From positions 62,001 through 126,000 of the forward strand of contig HG738146.1 in the NCBI GenBank assembly GCA_000499405.2: a stretch of 64,000 bases of DNA. The letters run 5' to 3'. The notes beneath the pieces are model-generated. The model had not been told where the DNA came from, ran no database searches, and worked only from the letters and a program-made list of their open reading frames with translations. Source of the DNA: Onchocerca volvulus. Taxonomy: Eukaryota; Nematoda; Chromadorea; Rhabditida; Onchocercidae. Positions 27,045 to 38,500 of this stretch are shown one piece after another. The stretch's first letter is position 1; each line of letters opens with the position of its first letter. The position numbers and the translations under genes were made by a program.

Positions 27045-27108
27045 AATACCGTATCATGATGATGATAATGGGAATACCGTATCGTTATCACTGTCATGAT
27101 ACGGTATT
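27045..27108. repeat. Inverted repeat with a third internal copy
   Basis: AATACCGTATCATGA (27045-27059) and its exact complement TCATGATACGGTATT (27094-27108) flank 34 nt, inside which AATACCGTATC occurs again at about 27073. Could form alternative hairpins. Confidence 0.88.
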
Positions 27109-27206
27109 CTTAATATAAGAATGATTTTGTTTACTTGCATTCAATCTTTGGATCCCTCCTCATGTTTGATTGTTTTGCTAGAATAACATATGGCAAAAAA
27201 TTCCAT

Positions 27207-27286
27207 GAGAACAAATTCACGTGAGAACAAATTTACGTGAGAACAGATTTGCGTGAGAATAAATTCACGTGAGAACAAATTCACGT
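27207..27286. repeat. 16-bp tandem array, five units
   Basis: Units GAGAACAAATTCACGT with a few substitutions, at exact 16-bp spacing. Unit junctions read CACGTGA, so each carries an E-box-like CACGTG or a near version. Confidence 0.92.
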
Positions 27287-30200
27287 GAAAATAAAAATTC
27301 AAAAATACCGCGAAAATATTGTTATATATGAAATCTTATCAGGATTTTTCACTAATTATGATCAATACAATTCCTCGCAGAAATTTCCAAAATCAATCTT
27401 GATCAGAAATCCAAAATTCTATTTGCAGGAATTGTATTAATCAAGGAAATTTTACTGAAAAAAGGAAAGTTTTTTAAGTTATTTAATTAATTTTACTTGA
27501 GTATTGATTGAATTTTAAAAATAAGTTAATGAGTTATAGTTAAAAATTTTTCATCAAAAATTTGAACACTTAAATCATTGAACAAAAAGAGATCATTGAG
27601 ACTTTACGATTTTTTTTTTTTAATTTTTCAATTTACTCTGTTGAAATATTTGAATCAATAAATTTAATTGCTTGCAAAATTGTTCACTTATTTTCATTTT
27701 CAAACTTACAAAACTAATTTTATTTTGTAAAATCAACAAAAATTTCTTTTATAAACTTTTTTTACGTTTCATTTCACGTAAAATGATAACTAAATTTTCT
27801 GATATATTTCCTGATAAAATAATTAATTAATAATTAATTAAGTTAACTAATGTGATATCAGAATCCTTGATTGTAAAATATTGGTGATTCGAAATCGGCC
27901 AAATTTTTTACAATTAGATTTCAAATCATTTTATCAAATCATCCTAGATAGTTGTTTATTCAGCTTATTCCTTGGAAAATAATTTTATTTCTTTCTTAAC
28001 TTACCGCATTATTTAACTTAATTAATTAATAATTAATTAATTATTAACGATTGATGAAAGATGCTTAGTGAAATCAATTATCAATAAACTTATTATATTT
28101 AGGTTAATTAACATTATTTTATATCAACTTGTTTACCTATTGCTCATTTTTAATTAATGATTGATTAATTTACAAAATCAAGATCAAAACTTTTTTCAGA
28201 AAACTTTAAGTAGTGTATAATTTACTATATTTTTGAACCATCAAAAAATAAAAAATCATATTCTAACATCTTATCTAATTTGAATTCAAAAATTTTGTTT
28301 CTTATCTAATTCGAATTTTTGTTATTTTAAAATATCAAATTAGCGTTCAAAAAATGATAATTTGATTTAACAAATTTTCAATGTTATCAATACTTCTTTA
28401 ATTTAAAAATACTTTTTCAAAATTTTCTTTTTTTCATAGATTTCAAATTTCAGAAATTGATAAATAATAAACTATTATTAATCCAGCATTATGCTCCATT
28501 TGAATCCTTAATATATAATATTTGAATATTCAGGAGCTATAAAATCTTCTCCGATAAACAAATTAATTACTTTTTAAAATTGCAAAAAAGTTTTAAAACA
28601 AATTCAATTCGTACTAAAAATTTTTGGAAATAGACTAATCGATGATAGTTTGAAAATTTTTTCAAGAAAAATTTTGCAAATTAAAGAAAAATTGAGAAGA
28701 GTTGCTAAAAAAAAATTTTTTTTTTTTTTTTGAAATTTTTTTGAAATGCTCATTTCTTTTTTTGTGTGTGAAAATTTTTGAAATACTTATTTAACTGATT
28801 CAATTTTTCGAAATTTAAATAATTTTTAAATTAAAAACATAAAAAAAATTTTTTTTCTAATTAATTGAAAAAAAATAATTAATTAAGCTTATTGTTGAAA
28901 AGATTGAAATAATGGCTATAATAGGAAAATATTCATAATTTGATGTCATCGGCATAAATGAGAGGAATATTTAGCTTCTAAATTTTACTCTCATTAATTT
29001 TTAAAATTTCAATAAACTAAATTAAAACTTCCTAAATTTAAACTTAGATTATTCAAATTTCAGAATTAATCGAAGTTTACGAAATTGAAATTTCATTAAC
29101 TTAATGAATATTCAAAATTTAAAGACGTCGTAAGAGTGCTCATAGCATTTGCGAATAAAACTAATCCGTAATATTTAAATTGAAAATTTTCACGTAAATT
29201 GCGTTAAACTTAAAAAATCAAAAAAAAAAATTTAATCGTTAAATCAAGTTAGTCGCAAAATTTTTCCAGCTATTTTATGTTAAAAATAATTTTTTAAACT
29301 TATTAATTTTGAAAAATCATTAATTAAACTCATTAATTAAAAAAAATTAATTCATTTATCACTTCATTTCATCCAATAGAAAAGACGAAAAATGATCAAA
29401 AATGAATAATTAAAATAAAAAATTCAAGTATCGTACAAAAATAATAACAAAAAAAAAAAATAGTTTAAAATTATAAGAAATCGATTTTTCATGAATTTTT
29501 TCAAAAAACAAAAATTATAAACTAAACTTTTTTTTTTTAAATTTTGAATTTTTTTTTTTTCTTACGAAATTTTGATTTTTATGGGAATTTAGCTTTTGTC
29601 ATTAAAATAAATTGTCTGCTCTTTTGTTTCATAAATTTCATATTCTTTCGAATAGAATGTGAGAAAAATGGAAAAAAAAATAAATAAATAAAAAAAATGA
29701 AAAAATAAAAGTTGCAATCAAATTTGCTTCTTTGCTGCATCGAAAAATCTTCAATTGCTAAAATCGTTTTAGGATTACGAAAAGGATGTTAGACATATCG
29801 ATTGAAAATTTCATGAAATGTCTAGTTTTTTAGGTTAAAAAAGAAAAAAAGAAAAAAAAAAAGGAAAAAAGAAAAGGTCTGCGATTTATTTATCTTATAT
29901 TTGTTAAATAATTTCCAAATTTCTAAATTTTAAATATTTCGAATAAAAGTATTTATTGATTGTTTGCAATTCATTAATTTTAAACATTTTCTAAATTTGT
30001 CAAATTTTGAATATTCGAAATAAGCATATTTGTTGTTGTAGATTATAAAATTTTGAATATTTTCATATTTTTCATAAATTATAAGCAGTCATTTGAGTTT
30101 TTCCAGTGTTTTTTTTTGATCGTTTTTCGAAAATCAAATAATTTATAAATTAATCGATTTCAGGTGTTTCGGAAAATTTCGATACTTCTTTTATACCTTT

Positions 30201-30656
30201 ACATCATAATTTTTCTTTAAAAAAAAAAAAGTGTATTTATTAGTAAACGTTTTCAAAAAGAAACTTATTACAAATTGATTATTGATAAAATCGATTACTT
30301 CAAAAACGAGATGCTATTACTTCGCAAAAGGTCAAAAAGGGTCAAATAGTAAGAAAGTAAGGATTAAAAATATTATGGTTGCGAATATTACTATTACCAA
30401 ACATATTCGCTAATATTATTAATGAAGTTTAATTAATAGATGAATAGGATACTGTAATGGTTCTGATACTGTAAATATCGTTTTGTTACGGTTGTTAAAG
30501 AGTTACAGTACTTGACGTTTAAACGCTACTTCATGAGAAAATATATTGTATTATTATGATATGATATGTCGGATAAATTGTTTTCCACATTTTTATGGTA
30601 TCATTCGTAATTTATAAATTCATCAGCAAAAATAACCAGATAGTTTTCTCGTGGTA

Positions 30657-30786
30657 GTGACGTAATGAGCGTCAAATGCGTCTAATTTAATGACGTGATC
30701 GATCGTCAAATATGTCTAGTTCAATGGCGTGATAAGCGGCAAATTTATATAAGTTAGTGACGTGATCGAGCGTCAAATGCGTCTAA
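30657..30786. repeat. 33/34-bp tandem array, four units
   Basis: Units resemble GTGACGTGATCGAGCGTCAA plus ATGCGTCTAA; the third is the most diverged. Lies 130 bp upstream of the LU gene's first exon. CRE-like TGACGT occurs in three of four units. Confidence 0.85.
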
Positions 30787-30914
30787 GAATCAAAATTTTG
30801 GAAATGATGTATGGTTTCAACCGCTAAATAGTTTAATTGGAATTCGTTAATCGATTAATCTATCGATAATTATGAATTCAAAAACATGTATATGTATTAA
30901 TTTATAATTTTCAG

Positions 30915-30966
30915 ATGTAAAAAAGTGAATATTGCTAAAATCGATTGTTTTGCTATTGAAAAACTT
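30915..30966 (+). promoter_or_regulatory. 5' leader of LU gene with acceptor and start-stop uORF
   Basis: TTTTCAG ends at 30914 with no upstream coding exon, so it may be the spliced-leader acceptor. The leader opens with ATGTAA, a start codon followed at once by a stop, which could restrain translation of the downstream ATG at 30967. Confidence 0.4.
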
Positions 30967-32924
30967 ATGTGTGCTAAAAGTAGGATTTTTTTTTTTGTAA
31001 TAATAATTATTAATATATAATTATTTAATAATGATTATTATTATCATGATTGGAATTTCCAGAAATTTAAATTAACAATATTAATAACAGTTATAATAAT
31101 TATTATCAATTTTAGCATTTGCTCCTAAATATTTATTTCTTTTTCTTAAAGCTATGGGAGCAAAAAAAAAAAAAAAAAAAATGCATAAAAATTTTTAAAA
31201 CTATTTCAATTATTTGATATTTAATTAAAATTTCATCGCCTAGATTTATGATTAGCAAAAGTTAAAATTTAAATTTTCAATTTTGATCAATTTTTTTTTC
31301 CAACAAGATTTATTTAGTGTATCATTTGATTATCACTGCATTATCAGTAATTTGCATCAATTCGGTGGTTAGCATAAAATGTTATCATGGCGTTTCAAAG
31401 GAATATTATCATTCATCAGTTTCATTCGAAATTGAAACATGTCAAGCAGGAAATTTTTGTATTAAATATCATCGTGTTGATTCTAGAAAAGTAAGCAATT
31501 TTGATTTTATTTCTTTAAAAAAAAAAAAATTATTTTATTTATTGTTAAATTATTGATTTTTTCGGTTTCCCGGCAAAAGCACTTTTTTTTAAATTAACAA
31601 ATTGAACAATTAAAATTTTGAAAAAAAAAAGTTAAAGATAACTTGAACATAAAATGCTTTCTTGTTAATTACTTTTATTTTTGTTAATTAAATTTTTCAT
31701 TAATTACTTTTATTATCGGAGTAAAAAAAAAAAAAAAAAAAGGAAAATAGTTTTTGTTGATTTGTATATTCTCATGATTTAATATGAATTGAAATAAATA
31801 TGTTCTAATAAATTTGCTATTCGAAATATTATCAATTGATTTTTGGGTTTTATAAAAGTTTAAACTCAAAACTTAAACAATCAAATTTGCAAAATATCAT
31901 CCTGAAACATTTAATAATTCATAGAAGAGTAACTTTCATTGGTACCATAAATTTTGAAATTACTTGAAAAATTATTGGAACCGTAGATTCTGAAATTACT
32001 AAAACTGTAAATTCTACTTTTCGTTTTCACCAAATTTTCCATAATTTTTCATGTTTAAAAATATAAAAACTATTAATTTAAAAAAAAAAAAAAACAAGAA
32101 ATAATAATAGATTAATTAATTGACCGATTTAGATAAGATATTGTTTTAATGATTTCTAAATATTAAGTAAATACCAGAATTGCATGATCCCGGAATTTCG
32201 CGATATTCTGTAGAAACAACAATATCTCATCTAAATATGTTTAAAAAACCAATTTCTATAATAATAATAGCATATTGAATGTTAAATAGTAGTAATAATT
32301 CTTCCTAATGATTTTTCTTAAATATCTTAGTAGAAATTCCAATAATTTCTCCCGGTTATTCCCATAGATATCGTGATGGGACAAAAAAATCAATAAGTCT
32401 AGCCCTTAGTTTTTTTTTTTTCTTTTATTATGTTTGAATTTATAATAATAATAATTCGACATTTTCTTGTTTCAGCGACAATCATTCACTATCAAATCCT
32501 GCGACATTAATAATATTTGTTCGGTAAATAAAATTTCAATTTTAAAATTAAATTAAATACTTATCATTTTTTTCATAAAATTACAAAATGGAAAATTTGC
32601 AAGAATAATTCAGCAATAAAAGCTAGAATATAGTTTCTTTTTCCATGATTTTTTACCGCTTTCAACCAATATTGCTATTTTTCATTTTAATCAATCAATA
32701 TTGCTATCTTTCAACATTAGATATGATTTTTTTTCTTACAGGAAGAAGGTTGTACCATTGGTTCAATTGCTTCTAAATTTATGGGATATTTGAGAGGACC
32801 GTTGGTAAATATTTGGGATTGTTGTTGTACAGAAATGCTGTGTAATTCAGCCTTTTCCTATTTTATTCATCCAGTTATCCCGATATTTTTTGCCATTCTC
32901 GTATTGTTCTTTGTCGAACAATAA
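30967..32924 (+). CDS. Secreted LU/Ly-6-like protein, probably GPI-anchored, 138 aa
   Basis: Exons 30967-30979, 31318-31490, 32476-32523 and 32742-32924 join in phase (417 nt). The first exon gives only MCAK plus one base, and a second methionine codon is split across the intron. Residues 6-23 form a signal-peptide core (LIITALSVICINSVVS). The mature part has cysteines in the LU order, starting IKCYHG, then ETC, NFC, KSC, NIC, EGC and the diagnostic final DCCCTEMLCN cluster. The end (IPIFFAILVLFFVEQ) is hydrophobic and fits a GPI-attachment signal or a membrane anchor. The protein is expected at the cell surface or outside. Nematodes have many such proteins with mostly unknown ligands, so no specific role is assigned. 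AATAAA lies at 32978. A different 5' exon is possible. Confidence 0.8.
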
Positions 32925-33549
32925 TATATCGTATTCAATTCATAATACTGTAAATATATTTATGTTAATTCGTAGTAAATAAATAGTAATCAAAATCAAA
33001 TCAATTAATTTCCTAATCTAATTTTTAATTCTAATTTTTGATTTCAATATTTAATAGTATAAAATATATGTCACATTTCGATATAATCTACTGGGTTAAT
33101 CTGAAAATTGTACGAAAACAGATACATATCGGTATTCTCGGAACAAATATGACTTAATATAAAAAAAAAAGCGACATTTCGGAATTATCTTATGATATTA
33201 TATCAAAATCAAACAAAACTTACGAATAAATTTAAATATTATGATAATATTAATTTATATATCTAATATTACGGTAATTTATGGATTACGGTATGATATA
33301 TTTTGTTGATTTTATATTATTAATCAATTTAATTCATTGCTACTTATAGCCATTGATATTATCAATTTACTGATTATTTCTTGAATTGTGGCACCATTTA
33401 CTGATTTTTTGGTGTTTAGTATTTCATGTTTCTTAGCACCATTACTGATTTTTTGCTTTTCTAATTATTTACTAACAACTGATGTTTTATTTTATCATTC
33501 ATTATTCAATCATATCTGTAAAATTCTCTATTACGGTGTGATATATGAT

Positions 33550-33860
33550 GAATATATGTCAAAATTTTACTTTACTCTCATATTTGTTTACTGTCCTTAC
33601 ATTTACTGCACTCTCATATTTGTCTACTGTACTTACGTTCACTGAACTCATATTTGTCTACTGTACTTTCATATTTGTTTTCTGTGCTTGAGTTTATTGT
33701 GCTTCCATACTTATTTACTGTGCTTACATTTATTGTACTCCCCTACTTGTCTACTACATTTATTTTACTGTACTTTCATTTTTGTCTACTGTAATTACAT
33801 TTACCGTACTCCCATATTTGTATACCAGAATGATAGTGCGTCTCTCGTGATCGTTTATCT
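33550..33860. repeat. Diverged tandem array of CATATTTGTCTACTGTACTT units
   Basis: CATATTTGTYTACTGTAC and TTACATTTACTGTACTC alternate eight or more times with drift. The apparent protein on this strand (repeated FVYC and YCTY) is a product of the repeat. Confidence 0.8.
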
Positions 33861-34429
33861 AAACGGAATATTTCCCTTTGTTTATTGTTTTGTTTAGATT
33901 TATTTCTAACGTATAATAACGTGTAATATATTGTACTAATGAATAATTTATACAATTTACTGACTTTTTTCCATAAATATTTACCGTATACCCATAAATT
34001 TCCTTATGTACAGTAAAATTATGGATTTACCACCGTAATATATTTCGCTGAATTCTTCGGAAAAAAAAAACTTGTGATTCTTCTAAGAAAGTTAATCAAA
34101 ATATTCTCTGTATGTTACTGAGTTAAACTGCAAATTCCCGAGAGAAAAAGTGATTTATCATGTTATCATAGTGTTAAGCATAGATGTTGCATATCACAGA
34201 CCAAATATCTAAAGGATCAAAGAACAACAATCCAAGGAATATTGAGCCAAGGTACTGTCAACTGTCTGGGACAAAAACTTTGGCCAAAAAAAAATCGTCT
34301 CACGAACAAATATTGAGCCAAGTTATTGCCAAAATACCTGAAACGAAAAACTTAGCCCGATCGTTGCATGCAACAATTTTGGACTGAAATTTGGCGGGAC
34401 AGTTGGACTGAAGTTTAGCGAAAAGTGCT

Positions 34430-34643
34430 GTTAACTGGGTCGTCGCAGTAGTATTCGGTAGGTCATTATCCTGAGGTGTGCTGTTAATTATGTCGTCGCA
34501 AAAGACAATGATAATCGATAGGTCATTTTCCTAGGGTGTACTGTTGGACAGGTCATCGCAAAAAATAATCAATAGGTCGTTATTCTGGGTATATTGTTGG
34601 ATAGATCGTCGCAAAAAGATGATAATAATCAATAGGTCGTCAT
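34430..34643. repeat. 53-60 bp tandem array, four units
   Basis: Each unit has GTTGGACAGGTCGTCGCAAA-like and AATCAATAGGTCGTTATTCT-like halves. Preceded at 34220-34330 by two copies of an ATATTGAGCCAAG element. Confidence 0.8.
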
Positions 34644-35534
34644 CAAGAAGTTAGCATAGAATGCTAGAATTTATGAAATAGCATTATTGATGATGGAGAA
34701 AGAAAGTAAATTTGAGAAAGATAAAGGTCAAAGAATATTTCAATCGAGTAAAGTAGTAAGAATCTTTGAAGCACAATAATAGAAACGATTGACAGGATTG
34801 GGGATAGGATTATGGGAAAAGAATTGATCAGATTAAGAGTTCGATTAAAAGGTTTAAAAATAATGAAATATATAAAAATAACATTTGTTTGCAATATTTG
34901 ACAAAGTTGCTGTCGAATAGGCTGTGTAATTTATATGTTACTTTTAATTGACTAATATAATTATATTTCAATTCATTTATTTAGAATATTGTGTTTTGGA
35001 TTAAATAATAAATGGAGATCTAATAATTCATAATCGATAAATAAGAAAGATTAGATTATTGTACGTCAAATTCTTCGTCAGATTTCTTTTTTTTTTTTGA
35101 ATCATAAGATCATTGGAGCTTAATTTGGCTTTAAGGATTGGAGGAACTGTTAGATTGCTTCGGTTTGATATGAAATATTGGATAGGCCACATTAAAAAAA
35201 CCATGTCAGAAGAAAACGGCTTGATAATAATATCTAGGTTTTTGAGCTGTTTTTGTTTTTAAATGTTTATTAAAAACTTAATTTTTTATATAAAGTTGTC
35301 GTTTTGATAATAGCAAATCTCTTTAGTTCTGTAACTTTTTATTTTTTTTCTATTCATTTTTTTTTTCTTTTCACTTTTATCTTAGTTTTTATCGGAAAAT
35401 TACTTTACTTTTGATAAGATTTTAAGCTTGAATGATACTTTAAAATTTTATGAAAGATTAAAGGCATAGAACTTTTGGGAGTGAAGGACCTGTTGTTGGA
35501 ATGGATTCTGCATACTAATATTATTCAATTTTAG

Positions 35535-35588
35535 TGATTGTTGGAAAATTTTGGTTGCTTTCCCGAGATAAAAGAAGAAAAAGGAGCG
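35535..35588 (+). promoter_or_regulatory. 5' UTR and probable trans-splice acceptor of MMS19
   Basis: TTCAATTTTAG ends at 35534. The frame that becomes coding has a TGA right after it (35535), so translation must begin later, and the first ATG in frame is at 35589. This fits a 54-nt trans-spliced leader. Confidence 0.5.
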
Positions 35589-38500
35589 ATGGTAGAAGTT
35601 GATGATGACTTATCCTTTGTTAATCAGTGGGTTGATAAACTATCTGATGGGAAACCGTTTACCTTACGTGTATTTATCGAGTCATTTGAGTTAGCTTTCT
35701 TTTATTTTATAATCTTCACTATTTCGAAATTAATACGAAATGATTGGAAATGCGTTTTAATTAGATGTATCTCTAATGAAGTGATAATTCTTTTGTCAAA
35801 TTTGTTGACTTTGTCGTTATGCTATATGAAATCCTGACATTACACTTTATTTATTTATTTTTTTCTGAAAAATTAAACCAAGTTAGGATTTATTATATTT
35901 TAAATTTAACACGAATTTTTTAGATCTATTTTTTTTTTACGAATTATACTATAACTTGTTTGTCTTTTTTTTCAGATCCGAAATAAAATGTGAGGATCGA
36001 ATAAGACGAGAAAATGGACTAAAACGAATTTGTTTAGTGATAAGCAAACTTCCACAAAACTATCCATGGCAGTTATCACAAGGTGAATATTATTTCCGTA
36101 GCAAATTTTATTAATTCAGTGAATGTCATTTACATGAATATATTTTATTTTAACTTCTTTCAGTAGAATTACTCATGAATTTCTTCTTGATGAACTATGA
36201 CAATTTTGATCCAAACTATTTCATGTTGACGGCTGTCAAAAGATTGGTAAGTCTTTTTTCACAGAAAGATTTCTTATTTGATAGTAACAATTTTATCACT
36301 CATTAAATGCTTTCTCTAAAAGAAATTAAGGAAAGTTATATCAATACAGCTTAATTAAGTCATATAATTAAGTCATAGTTAAGTCATATCTTAATAAGTT
36401 TGTTAATTAAGTATCTCAATTGATCATCCGCTGTTGTTAAATCTTCGAGTTTTGCATTTGCTAATTAATTTTGATACTATAAATATTAGGACTCAGCACT
36501 TAATTTATTGGATTTGAGAATTAATGCATCATCATGATCAAAAATTTGCGTGTGTCGGAATTTGAACAACTGCGATTTCGAAAAATAAGTTTAATAATTA
36601 ATAGTCTATGTAATTAATTCTGTAAGTTAAAGTTTCGAATATTTCATTCATAATTGCTCTATTCAAGTAAGTAATAGAGCTTGTTCTGTTGCAGCTAATG
36701 AGTGATTCACATGTGACGATTAGTTGTATTCAGCTTCTTGTCGAAACTTTATTTCGTCGAGGACAAGTGCAAACTTGTGCCCAGAAGGAGCGCTATCTTT
36801 TTTATCAGATTTTAGACATATTATTGAATAAATATTATAAAGGTTAGAGAAATTTGTTATTAACGTTTGCGAAATTTCAGCATTCTATTCTTTTCCTTTC
36901 ATGTTATTAATTGAAAAGCTTGACTCCATTAATTTATTTGAAATAGATTTAAATTGCTGAAGCAGAAAATTTATAAATTTTTCATAAATCCTTTCGAAGA
37001 AACGAAAATTCTCTTTCAAACATTTTTTGTGCCATATTTCAAAATTTCAGTTGGAATTGGTCTAGTAAACTTTTTCTGATGGTTGTAATCCTTATAGTTT
37101 TTTCTTTAAACTTCAATGATGAGTATTATTATTATTTCTTTTTTTTTCAGAGCTCTCAGAAAACACGTACTTTGTTTCCTATTTTATATCGGCTATATCT
37201 GGAGAACGAGATCCCCGATGTCTCATTCTTGTTTTTCGTCTCTTCTGCACTCTCTGCAAATATTTTAGTTCTGGTAAGTGAGAAACAAATAATGAATCTT
37301 CTTTGATTAAAACCCGATAATTAATTGGAAAAAATGCTTGTACGATTATTATAATAAGTTACTTTCTCCAAGTTGTCTTTTTTGAACAAAGTCGATTTCT
37401 ATTTCTAGAATGCTTTAATATGCTGGATAATCAGTTGAGATGAAACCCTATTATATCATCAGTTGTTTACTCTTTCGATTTTATCTTATCAACTCCTAAT
37501 TTCAGGAGATTTTCCAAGAAATTTATTTGATGTTCATGCAAGTGATTTGTTTGACATTGTCGCCTGTTATTATCCTATTGAGTTTAATCAAGTTAGTAAA
37601 ATTTTTTTTTTAAAAAAAACTTTTAGATATTATTTCTATTTTAATTCTATTTCGTTTGTTGATGAATATATTACACGCATTGGCTAATCAATATCAAACT
37701 ACACAGAAAATACAGCTCTACATTGATTATTTTTATAATTCACAATATCATCATTATGGATTTATTTCTCAGTAATTAATTTATTGGAGTTTTTTTTTTT
37801 TCTTTTCTGTATATTTTAGAACTCAAAGGATCGAACAGAAATTACCAAAGAACTATTAGTTAGTGGTTGTGAAAGTTGCCTGCTTATCGATGAAGAATTT
37901 GCACCGCTTGTCTTCGAGTTGATCATTGAGAAATTTGTAGATAGTGAATATTCGTTGCATACGAAACTGGAAGTTTGCTTATTTTTGGTATGATATTATG
38001 CTTCTTATTTGATATGTCAACTGATTTCCATAATTTTGTTGATTTAAATCATATACAATATTCTTTTTATATTCAGGAGAGACTTATTTCTGGAAAGCTT
38101 GAAGACCTGAATTTTTGTTCACTTTTTCTTTCGTTTTAAAATATAAATTATATATAAGCTTGTAATATCTTAGTTAATGACAATAATCTTAATTTTAAAG
38201 GCCAGGGCATGTTCAGTCTTTCCATGCTCTCAGCTTGTTAATCACATCGATCAGTTGTGTGCAGGCATTAGGTCGATTTTATTTGATTTGCCGACAAATA
38301 CGCATGATGATTACATACCAGAATCAATCGATGCTGCTGTTTCTTCAATGCTGAAAACTTTGGAAGAAGGCAGCGCTAAGGTATCGATTTTACGGTTGTA
38401 TCTTCAAAAAAAAAATGAGGAATTCTCAATAATTTTCAACTGAGAAATTGAAAAAATTGATTATGCATATTTCTAGGGTAAAAGGCAGAGGATTGAACAT

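Larger units (their letters stand above)
25840..30914. other. Intergenic 5 kb, no gene seen
   Basis: No exon chain on either strand. Contains a 15-bp inverted repeat (27045-27108), a 16-bp array (27207-27286), a 33-bp array (30657-30786) and otherwise A/T-rich sequence. Confidence 0.6.
32925..35534. other. Intergenic, no gene seen outside tandem arrays
   Basis: Carries the LU polyadenylation signal, two diverged tandem arrays (33550-33860 and 34430-34643) and spacer. Short open frames within arrays are discounted. Confidence 0.6.

Noticed and set aside
33388..33897. Cys/Tyr-rich frames resembling membrane peptides
   Set aside because: Produced by the diverged CATATTTGT/TACTGTAC tandem array; no splice or start context.
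32925..35588. Operon of the LU gene and MMS19
   Set aside because: The gap is 2.6 kb with two tandem arrays, far beyond usual nematode operon spacing.
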